Positions 25,437 through 32,311 of a DNA stretch of 64,000 nt are shown one piece after another. Numbering within the stretch: position 1 is the first letter of the stretch; every line of letters begins with the position of its first letter. This DNA is from CBDCFL01 sp965216135. GTDB lineage: Bacteria > Pseudomonadota > Alphaproteobacteria > Rhodobacterales > Rhodobacteraceae. The position numbers and the translations under genes were made by a program. Below the pieces are notes generated by a model. That model was not told the origin of the DNA, did not search any database, and saw only the letters and a list, made by a program, of their open reading frames with translations. The stretch spans positions 62,001 through 126,000 of the forward strand of contig CBDCFL010000016.1 in assembly GCA_965216135.1 (NCBI GenBank), given 5' to 3'.

Positions 25437-26092
25437 ATGTTAAGGATTTGTTTGCTGCTTGTTCTGTTGGCGAGCGGGACCGCGTCGGCGCAGGATTTCA
25501 CCGGCCGCATGGTGTTTTCGGACGGCGATTCGCTAAGGGTAAGTGGCGCGCGCGTCCGCCTTTTCGGCATCGACGCACCAGAGATGGATCAGACTTGCAC
25601 CCGCCAAGACGGGCGGAACTGGCAATGCGGCAAATGGGCAGCCCGCCAGGCGCGGGCACTCTTTGACCGGCAGCACGCCGATTGTCTGTATCGCGACACC
25701 GACCGTTACGGGCGGATCGTGGCCACCTGCCGCGTGGATGGCCAGGATATTGCGGCGGTTCTGGTGAACCTGGGCATTGCGACGGCTATCAACGATTTTC
25801 GCTCGATTATGTCGCGCAGGAAAAGGCGGCCGCGATTGCGGGCCGCGGCATCTGGGCGGGCACGATGGTGGCCCCGGAAAAGTGGCGCAGCGGCCAGCGG
25901 CAGGCGACCAACGTCAGCGCCGCCCCGGATGGCTGTGTTATCAAGGGCAATATTTCGTCGGACGGCCCGATCTATCACCTGCCCGGTCAACAAAATTACG
26001 CGGACACACGCATTACTGCGGCCAGGGGCGAGCGCTGGTTCTGCACTGAGGCCGAGGCGCAAACGGCCGGCTGGCGCCGGGCGCGGAGATAG
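25437..26092 (+). pseudogene. Thermonuclease (SNase)-like secreted protein, frameshifted
   Basis: ATG 25437 gives a signal peptide (MLRICLLLVLLASGTASAQ) and the nuclease fold: SDGDSLRVSGARVRLFGIDA, PEMDQTCTRQDG, YRDTDRYGRIVATCRVDGQD. At about 25788 (..GIATA) one base is missing; the continuation YQRFSLDYVAQEKAAAIAGR and GIWAGTMVAPEKWR is in the next frame and ends at 26092 with a Cys-containing tail. Catalytic Arg/Glu/Arg positions of SNase fall before and after the lesion, so the product should be inactive. A sequencing error is an alternative. Confidence 0.8.
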
Positions 26093-26152
26093 AGAAGTTT
26101 GCTTTTGATCCGAGCCAGCCACGCGCTTTCGCTCCACGCCCACTGCGTTCAG

Positions 26153-26314
26153 CCCGGAACAGCCGCGAAGCGGCCCGGGCAGCGCCCGACCGCCCGGGTG
26201 GTCGGGCGCATCGTCGCCACATGCACACCCGAACGAATGTAAGACATGGCGTCGCCATAAATCGCAGACCGTCACCGTCAGACGCGCCCGCCCGCGGCCA
26301 GGCGCTGCCCTCTG
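26153..26314 (+). repeat. Dispersed repeat, copy R5
   Basis: CCCGGAACAGCC, CGGGCAGCGCCCGACCGCCC with GGTCGGGCGC after it, CACACCCGAACGAATG, GCCATAAATCGCAGACC and GGCGCTGCCCTCTG. It lies between the convergent ends of the thermonuclease gene and pccR. Confidence 0.75.
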
Positions 26315-26382
26315 TTACGCGACCGGTCTGTTCTGGACCTTTGTCCGGAACGGGAGGTGGGTCAAATGATGAGCAAACCGCG

Positions 26383-27777
26383 CTAGTCAATCTGATAGGG
26401 CAAAACGCCGCGCACATCCGGGTTTACGGTCAATCGCCGTTCCAGCGGCGGGACCGAACGCTGATGGCAGGTCTTGCGCGCGCAAATACGGCAGGAAATG
26501 CCGATGGGTTCATAGGCACCGGGCTTGGATATATCCAGACCGTCGGCATAGACCAGCTGATCGGCATGGGCGACTTCGCAGCCAAGCGCCATCGCATAGC
26601 GGCGCACGGGGGCGGAAAATGAACCGCCGGATTTGGAAATGTCGCGGGCAAGGCAGAAATAACGCGCGCCATCGGGGGTTTCGGCCAATTGCCGCAGAAA
26701 GCGCCCCGGCGTTTCAAACGCCTGATAGACATTCCACAAGGGGCACGCGCCGCCGTAGCGGGCGAATTGCAGTTTTGTCGCCGAATGGCGCTTGGTAATC
26801 GTGCCGGCCTGATCGACGCGGACGAAAAAGAACGGCACGCCCTTGGCACCGGGGCGTTGGAGCGTTGAAAGCCGGTGGGCGACTTGTTCGATGGACGCGC
26901 CGAAACGCTCTGCCAGCAATTCCAGATCATGGCGGGTATCGCGCGCCACGCCGAGGAATTGGGTATACGGCAGCAAGGCGGCCCCGGCGAAGTAATTCGC
27001 CAGCCCGATCTTGGCGATATCGCGCGCGGCAATTGTTTGAAACCGGGCCAGATCAAGCGTCGCCTCAAGCAGATCATTCTGGGTGATCAGCGCAAGTTGC
27101 AGCAAAAGCTGAAAGCGTGCGGTGGCGCGTGGCGCGCGGTGCGACAGCGTCAGGGTGCCGGTTTCCCGGTCAAAGCGGCGCAAATCCGGGGTGTCGGCAT
27201 AGGTCACATCAATACCGAGCTTGCCCAGCAATTGGGTGGCATGTCCGGTCGGATCGCCCGCGGCTTGTCTGGCGAAATGTTCGGCGGCATGGTCCACCGC
27301 ATCGACGTAATTATCGCAATAATGAAAAAAGTCGCGCACCTCTTCCCAGGGCGAACCCTGCGGTGTCGGATTATCGCGGCCAAGGGCTTCGTCCAGCGAG
27401 GCCAGCCGTTCCTGGGTCTGGCGATAAGCGCGATGCAATTCGAGAAAGGCACGCGCCAGAGCGGCGGCGTTGGACGCGGTCAGGCGGATGTCGGCAATCG
27501 GCGGCGAGATTTCGGCAAATATCGGATCGGCCAGGGCCTCTCTGACGTCCGAGACCAGACGTTCGGTATCTCCGCCTGCAAGCTCGGTGACGTCGAGGCC
27601 GAATTCATGGGCCAGCGCCAGCACAACACCGGCAGAGACCGGGCGATTGTTGTTTTCCATCTGGTTGAGATAGGGCAGCGATATGCCCAGCTTTGCGGCA
27701 AAGGCTTTTTGCGTCAGGCCGAGGCGGGTGCGCAATTCGCGCAGTTTGGACCCGGCGTAAATCTTTTGCTGAACCAT
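26383..27777 (-). CDS. pccR: ScfR-family regulator of propionyl-CoA carboxylase (PccR)
   Basis: 464-residue regulator of the short-chain fatty acyl-CoA regulator (ScfR) type. N-terminal XRE HTH (LRTRLGLTQKAFAAKLGISL, ~residues 13-33), a middle IrrE/ImmA-like domain (DFFHYCDNYVDAVDHAAEHF to DLELLAERFGASIEQVAHRL) and a C-terminal domain with a Cys cluster SCRICARKTCHQRS and PVRRYAMALGCEVAHADQLV. In Rhodobacter sphaeroides PccR activates pccB when propionyl-CoA is present. Here it is 1.5 kb from pccB, and TTTGCAAA half-sites lie upstream of both genes, so autoregulation plus pccB control is expected. Confidence 0.88.
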   Translation of the reverse strand: MVQQKIYAGSKLRELRTRLGLTQKAFAAKLGISLPYLNQMENNNRPVSAGVVLALAHEFGLDVTELAGGDTERLVSDVREALADPIFAEISPPIADIRLTASNAAALARAFLELHRAYRQTQERLASLDEALGRDNPTPQGSPWEEVRDFFHYCDNYVDAVDHAAEHFARQAAGDPTGHATQLLGKLGIDVTYADTPDLRRFDRETGTLTLSHRAPRATARFQLLLQLALITQNDLLEATLDLARFQTIAARDIAKIGLANYFAGAALLPYTQFLGVARDTRHDLELLAERFGASIEQVAHRLSTLQRPGAKGVPFFFVRVDQAGTITKRHSATKLQFARYGGACPLWNVYQAFETPGRFLRQLAETPDGARYFCLARDISKSGGSFSAPVRRYAMALGCEVAHADQLVYADGLDISKPGAYEPIGISCRICARKTCHQRSVPPLERRLTVNPDVRGVLPYQID

Positions 27778-27811
27778 CAGAGCCGCCCTCTGTCATGCCG
27801 GATTTTGCTGA

Positions 27812-27841
27812 TTTGCAATGCCCGCACCTAACATTTGCAAA
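27812..27841. promoter_or_regulatory. PccR-type half-sites upstream of pccR
   Basis: TTTGCAAT at 27812-27819 and TTTGCAAA at 27834-27841, 22 bp apart start to start (two helical turns), 35-64 bp upstream of the pccR start and just outside the MFS gene end. They match the TTTGCAAA motif known for PccR in Rhodobacter. Confidence 0.6.
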
Positions 27842-27846
27842 GCCGA

Positions 27847-29091
27847 TCAGGCAATCCCCAGCCGGCGCGTACGGGACATCACATAGCGGATCGAAACAAT
27901 GCCCAGGATCGATACAATCAGCATGATCCACAACAGCGGAAATGGGCCGCTGCCGGTTTTCAGAAGGCTGCCGGCCAGGGCCGACAGGGCCGCGCCGCCG
28001 CCGATCATCAGCGCGCCGCCCAGACCGCTGGCGGTGCCCGCCAGTTTCGGGCGGACCGACAGGATGCCGGCGGTGGCATTGGGCAGCACCAGCCCGTTGC
28101 CGAGGCCCACGAACATCATCAGGCCAAAGAAACTGAACACAGTTCCCAGGCTGATATAAAACAAAGCCAGCGACACCGAGACCCCTGCGGTCGCTATGGA
28201 CGCTCCGATCAGAATAAGACGATCGGTTCCAACCGACATGGCCAAGCGCCCGGTCATGCCGTTGCCGACAATATATCCAAGCGCCGGTGCGCCAAACAAT
28301 ACGCCAAGCCTGCCGGGGCTTAGGCCAAAAACCTCTGAGCCAACAAACGGCGCCCCGCCGAGATAAGCAAAAAATGCGCCCGACGAAAATGCGGCGGCAA
28401 GCGAATAGCCCCAGAAACGCGGCGACAGCAGCAATTCGGGATAATCGGCGAACTGCTCGCGGAAATTTGAGGCTTTGTGGCGATTTGTTTCGCCGCAATC
28501 CGCCCAGATCAGCGCCATCACTGCTACGCCTGCGGCCAAAAAGACCCAGAAATTCGACTGCCATCCGAACCTCTGGTCGAGGTAGCCGCCGAGCGCCGGG
28601 GTGAGCATCGGCACGACGGCCATGCCCATGGTGACATAGCCGATCACCGATGCCGCCTGGTCCTGTTCGTACATATCACGCACGATCGCCCGGCTCAGGA
28701 CCATGGCCACCACGATGGCGGCCTGAACCATGCGAAAGGTCAGAAAGACGCGCACATTCGGAGCGTAGATACACCCAAGCGTAGCCAGCAAAAAGATCAC
28801 CAGACCCCACAGCAGCACCGGCCTGCGACCGAAGCGATCCGAAATTGGCCCGACGATGATTTGTAGCACTGCACTGGCCGCCAGAAACAGGGCGACCGAC
28901 AGCTGCATCAGCCGGTATTTGGTGTCGAAATATTCTGTCATTGTCGGCAGCGACGGCAAAAACATGTTCATGATCATCGCCGACAACCCGGCCATCAGGA
29001 TCAGGGTCGCCAACGTGGGCGGAGTGTCGCGGCGCAAAAAACGCGCCCTGGGCAAGTTCGGCATGGCGATCGTGCTATGAGAGTTCGGCAT
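27847..29091 (-). CDS. Bcr/CflA-type MFS drug exporter
   Basis: About 414-residue proton-coupled major facilitator with 12 hydrophobic helices. It has the family start TLILMAGLSAMIMNMFLPSL, PTMTEYFDTKYRLMQLSVAL, motif A as GPISDRFGRRPVLLWG and the mid-loop RAIVRDMYEQDQAASVIGY, typical of the Bcr/CflA subgroup. Start 29091 (MPNSHSTIAMPNLPR) or 29064. Substrate unknown. It lies between pccR and pccB, divergent from pccB, so it shares the regulatory gap with the PccR sites and may be co-controlled. Confidence 0.88.
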   Translation of the reverse strand: MPNSHSTIAMPNLPRARFLRRDTPPTLATLILMAGLSAMIMNMFLPSLPTMTEYFDTKYRLMQLSVALFLAASAVLQIIVGPISDRFGRRPVLLWGLVIFLLATLGCIYAPNVRVFLTFRMVQAAIVVAMVLSRAIVRDMYEQDQAASVIGYVTMGMAVVPMLTPALGGYLDQRFGWQSNFWVFLAAGVAVMALIWADCGETNRHKASNFREQFADYPELLLSPRFWGYSLAAAFSSGAFFAYLGGAPFVGSEVFGLSPGRLGVLFGAPALGYIVGNGMTGRLAMSVGTDRLILIGASIATAGVSVSLALFYISLGTVFSFFGLMMFVGLGNGLVLPNATAGILSVRPKLAGTASGLGGALMIGGGAALSALAGSLLKTGSGPFPLLWIMLIVSILGIVSIRYVMSRTRRLGIA

Positions 29092-29132
29092 GGAAGTCCA
29101 TGCGCCAGCGGCGGTCGAACGAAGGCGAAATC

Positions 29133-29194
29133 TTTGCAGATTTTCATTATTCAATTACACTCTGCATATACTTTGCAAATTTGCGACAATTTGC
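29133..29194. promoter_or_regulatory. PccR-type operator region upstream of pccB
   Basis: A TTTGCA half-site at 29133-29138 and a dense cluster from 29172: TTTGCAAA (29172-29179), TTTGCG (29180-29185) and ATTTGC (29189-29194). The last ends 52 bp before the pccB start. The 29172-29194 arrangement resembles the double TTTGCAAA palindrome reported for the Rhodobacter pccB promoter. Confidence 0.65.
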
Positions 29195-29246
29195 TTTTTG
29201 AACGACCAACTTCCGGCTAGTTTGGCCGCGCTAATTAGAGGTGATG

Positions 29247-30779
29247 ATGACCGACATTCTGACAGAACTCGAGGACCGCCGCGAGGCTGCGCGACTGGGC
29301 GGTGGCCAGCGACGCATTCATGCGCAACACGCCAAGGGCAAGCTGACGGCGCGCGAGCGGATTGAGCTCTTGCTGGATGAGGGCAGCTTTGAAGAGCTCG
29401 ACATGTTTGTGGCGCATCGCTGCACCGATTTCGGGATGCAGAAAACCCGGCCATCGGGCGATGGCGTTGTCACCGGCTGGGGCACGATCAATGGCCGTGT
29501 CGTCTATGTTTTCAGCCAGGATTTTACCGTCTTTGGTGGATCGTTGTCGGAAACCCATGCCCAGAAGATCTGCAAGATCATGGATATGGCCATGCAGAAC
29601 AGCGCGCCGGTAATCGGTCTGAATGACAGTGGCGGCGCGCGCATTCAGGAAGGCGTGGCCAGCCTGGCCGGTTACGCGGATGTCTTTCAGCGCAACATCA
29701 TGGCCTCGGGCGTGGTGCCGCAAATCAGCGTTATCATGGGCCCCTGTGCGGGCGGGGCGGTCTATTCACCGGCGATGACCGATTTCATCTTCATGGTGCG
29801 TGACACGTCGTACATGTTCGTCACCGGTCCCGATGTGGTGAAAACCGTGACCAATGAGATCGTGACCGCCGAGGAATTGGGCGGTGCGTCGACCCATACG
29901 CGCAAATCCTCGGTTGCGGATGGCGCCTTTGACAATGATGTCGAGGCGCTGATCGAAGTGCGCCGCCTGGTTGATTTCCTGCCGCTAAGCAACCGCGAAA
30001 AGCCGCCGGTTCGACCGTTTTTTGATGATCCGGGCCGGGTTGAGATGTCATTGGACACGCTGATCCCGGACAATGCGAACACGCCTTATGACATGAAAGA
30101 GCTGATCACCAAGGTCGCCGACGAGGGCGATTCTTATGAGATCCAGGAAGATTTCGCCAAAAACATCATCACCGGGTTTATCCGGCTAGAGGGCCGCTCG
30201 GTCGGCGTCGTCGGCAACCAGCCGATGGTTCTGGCGGGCTGTCTGGATATTGACTCCTCGCGCAAGGCGGCGCGCTTCGTGCGGTTCTGCGATGCATTTG
30301 ATATCCCGATCCTGACCTTTGTTGACGTGCCGGGGTTTCTGCCAGGCACTGGCCAGGAACATGGCGGGGTGATCAAACATGGCGCTAAACTCCTGTTCGC
30401 TTTCGGCGAAGCAACCGTGCCCAAAGTGACGGTCATCACCCGCAAGGCCTATGGCGGCGCCTATGACGTCATGTCGTCGAAACATTTGCGCGGCGATTTC
30501 AACTATGCCTGGCCGTCAGCAGAGATTGCGGTGATGGGGGCCAAAGGCGCGGTGGAAATCCTGTACCGATCAGAACTGGGCGACGCCGAAAAAATCGCCG
30601 AGCGCACGGCGGATTACGAGAACCGCTTTGCCAATCCATTCGTGGCGGCCGAAAAGGGCTTTGTCGACGAGGTCATCATGCCGCATTCGACGCGGATGCG
30701 GGTGGCGCGAGCCTTTGCTTCGCTACGGGGCAAGCAGCTGAAGAACCCGTGGAAAAAGCACGACAATATTCCATTGTAG
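29247..30779 (+). CDS. pccB: Propionyl-CoA carboxylase, beta subunit
   Basis: Carboxyltransferase subunit (510 residues) that carboxylates propionyl-CoA to (S)-methylmalonyl-CoA with PccA. Two crotonase-fold halves: LNDSGGARIQEGVASLAGYA and GPCAGGAVYSPAMTDFIFMV in the first, FVDVPGFLPGTGQEHGGVIK and RKAYGGAYDVMSSKHL in the second. GARIQEGV and GAYDVM are acyl-CoA/biotin-site signatures of PccB. ATG 29247 sits 6-7 nt after TTAGAGGTG; two further in-frame start triplets lie immediately upstream. First gene of the pcc block. Confidence 0.97.
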   Translation: MTDILTELEDRREAARLGGGQRRIHAQHAKGKLTARERIELLLDEGSFEELDMFVAHRCTDFGMQKTRPSGDGVVTGWGTINGRVVYVFSQDFTVFGGSLSETHAQKICKIMDMAMQNSAPVIGLNDSGGARIQEGVASLAGYADVFQRNIMASGVVPQISVIMGPCAGGAVYSPAMTDFIFMVRDTSYMFVTGPDVVKTVTNEIVTAEELGGASTHTRKSSVADGAFDNDVEALIEVRRLVDFLPLSNREKPPVRPFFDDPGRVEMSLDTLIPDNANTPYDMKELITKVADEGDSYEIQEDFAKNIITGFIRLEGRSVGVVGNQPMVLAGCLDIDSSRKAARFVRFCDAFDIPILTFVDVPGFLPGTGQEHGGVIKHGAKLLFAFGEATVPKVTVITRKAYGGAYDVMSSKHLRGDFNYAWPSAEIAVMGAKGAVEILYRSELGDAEKIAERTADYENRFANPFVAAEKGFVDEVIMPHSTRMRVARAFASLRGKQLKNPWKKHDNIPL

Positions 30780-30788
30780 GAGCAGTCG

Positions 30789-31295
30789 ATGTCTGATGAG
30801 CATGAGGGTGGGTGCCTGTGTGGGCAAATCCGGTACAAAGTCCGCGGTGCTCCCGAGCGGGTAACGATTTGCCACTGCACATTTTGCCAAAAAATCACCG
30901 GTTCGGGGTATCTAGTCGAGCCGATATTTCTGCGCGAGAAATTCGATTCTGTTGGCGACACTGCACACTACGAGCACGTTTCAGACGTGAGCGGTGCCAA
31001 AGTCGACATTAGGTATTGCCCGAAATGCGGCACCAATGTCTGGCTGGAACTGGCAAGATTTCCGGAGAACATCGGAATCATTGGCGGCACATTTGAGCTG
31101 CCCAACTGGTTCCCCAGGCAGGGCGACAATGTGCGCCACATCTTCACGCGTTCGGCACAACGCGGCACGGTCCTTCCGGCTGGAGTGGCTCTTTACGCGG
31201 CACACGCTGTCCTTCCCGACGGCAGCGCGGCCGAACCGATGATGCTCGATGAACCCTATTCTGTTGAATCAGGAGGTGGCGTTGCCCCTTCCTGA
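30789..31295 (+). CDS. GFA-family (CENP-V/Gfa) zinc protein
   Basis: 168-residue GFA-domain protein with two zinc sites: GGCLCGQIRY (CxC), ICHCTFCQK (CxxC) and RYCPKCGTNVW. Related proteins include a glutathione-dependent formaldehyde-activating enzyme, but most are uncharacterised; no function is assigned. It starts 9 bp after the pccB stop and overlaps the next gene's probable TTG start, so it is within the pcc operon. The C-terminal 30 residues lie outside the core domain. Confidence 0.85.
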   Translation: MSDEHEGGCLCGQIRYKVRGAPERVTICHCTFCQKITGSGYLVEPIFLREKFDSVGDTAHYEHVSDVSGAKVDIRYCPKCGTNVWLELARFPENIGIIGGTFELPNWFPRQGDNVRHIFTRSAQRGTVLPAGVALYAAHAVLPDGSAAEPMMLDEPYSVESGGGVAPS

Positions 31296-31641
31296 CATGA
31301 CCAAACACCGCGGCTTTCCGGGCCGCCTGGCGGGGACTGATCTGCAGTTCACCGTCCGGCGCGCCAATCCACGCGGTGCCACGGCGATCACCCGGCGCGA
31401 ACGGCACGCCGACCGCAAACCGGTCGACCGGCACGCCGATGCGGCGTTTCTGGCCGCGCTGGTCGCCCATTTCGGCGGCCAGGCGTTTGAGCGGGGAAAC
31501 CTCGATGCCGGACGCCTGTCATGGCTTTTCGGACGCGAAGTGGTGCCCGCCGAAGATCCATTTGATCCAGTAAGTTATGAGGCGCTATTGCGCATCGACC
31601 GGCGGATCGCGGAAATAGCGTTTCCCGAGGCGTTCGCATGA
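31282..31641 (+). CDS. Small protein of unknown function in the pcc operon
   Basis: About 119 residues, Arg/Ala-rich and soluble: TKHRGFPGRLAGTDLQFTVR, then AFLAALVAHFGGQAFERGNL and a C-terminal RIDRRIAEIAFPEAFA. A near-perfect ribosome-binding site AGGAGGTG is followed after 4 nt by TTG 31282, overlapping the GFA stop by 14 nt; ATG 31297 is the conventional alternative. I do not recognise the family. Position suggests co-transcription with pccB and pccA. Confidence 0.55.
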   Translation: MPLPDMTKHRGFPGRLAGTDLQFTVRRANPRGATAITRRERHADRKPVDRHADAAFLAALVAHFGGQAFERGNLDAGRLSWLFGREVVPAEDPFDPVSYEALLRIDRRIAEIAFPEAFA

Positions 31642-31816
31642 GCATTTTCGGCCAATTGTCGCGCACGGGTCGTTGGATTCGGCGGGAAACAGCCGATTTT
31701 GGCCTGGTCAGGACGGGGTTATTTGCGAATCCGATTTCTGTCGCCAGTGTGGGTGTTGCAGAGGGCCTGTCCAGTCATGGGTTTTTTGCAGAACGTCAAA
31801 ACCGTTACCCTTCCCC

Positions 31817-31857
31817 ATTGCAGGGACCAGGCCCGATCCCGGCCCGGTCCCTGCAAT
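31817..31857. repeat. Strong palindrome in the pccB-pccA interval
   Basis: ATTGCAGGGACC at 31817-31828 pairs perfectly with GGTCCCTGCAAT at 31846-31857; the loop can extend the stem with GGCC/GGCC. There is no T-run, so it is not an ordinary terminator. The interval 31642-31975 (334 bp) holds this hairpin and no convincing gene: the frame open from ATG 31638 has no family resemblance. Confidence 0.6.
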
Positions 31858-31975
31858 ACCTTTGGGATGGGCGATTGGCCGCCGAAACCGGCCACTATTG
31901 TGCCAATGTTATTGCATATCAACCGCCCAGTGCGGCATCTGTGCGCATCAAAATCAACAGTGAAAGAAAACAAGC

Positions 31976-32176
31976 ATGCAAAAGAAATTCTGTATCATCG
32001 CAACGGTGGGGTTGCTGGCACTTTCGGCCTGTGGCGACGCGCTGCTGGAACAGGGGCTCCTTGGGGCAGGGGCCGGGGCTGGAGCGGCAATCGTATTGGG
32101 CGGCAGCGCCGCGACCGGCGTCATCGTCGGCGCGAGCGCCAACATCTACTGCCAGAATTACAGCAGCCAGTGCTGA
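31976..32176 (+). CDS. Small glycine-zipper lipoprotein
   Basis: 66 residues. The signal peptide MQKKFCIIATVGLLALSAC ends in a lipobox (LSAC, Cys19). The mature part is a Gly/Ala-rich helix (LLGAGAGAGAAIVLGGSAAT) able to pack in a membrane, and it ends YCQNYSSQC with two Cys. Similar tiny lipoproteins are found between pccB and pccA in Rhodobacterales, but no function is known to me. ATG 31976; a weak purine-rich site (GAAAGAAAACAAGC) precedes it. An intrinsic terminator follows 46 bp later. Confidence 0.75.
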   Translation: MQKKFCIIATVGLLALSACGDALLEQGLLGAGAGAGAAIVLGGSAATGVIVGASANIYCQNYSSQC

Positions 32177-32222
32177 TGGCGGCCTGAACGCCACATATCC
32201 GGGCAGCCGGAACAACAAACAC

Positions 32223-32258
32223 GGCCTTTCGGGAGTGACTCTCCCGAAGGGCCTTTTT
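32223..32258 (+). terminator. Rho-independent terminator after the small lipoprotein
   Basis: GGCCTTTCGGGAG folds with CTCCCGAAGGGCC (one bulge) and is followed by TTTTT. It would end most transcripts from pccB before pccA, so pccA may also have its own promoter or depend on read-through. Confidence 0.8.
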
Positions 32259-32311
32259 AATGGCCGGGTGCGCGCTTGTGCGATTGCGCCGGGTGCCACG
32301 GGGATGGTGAG

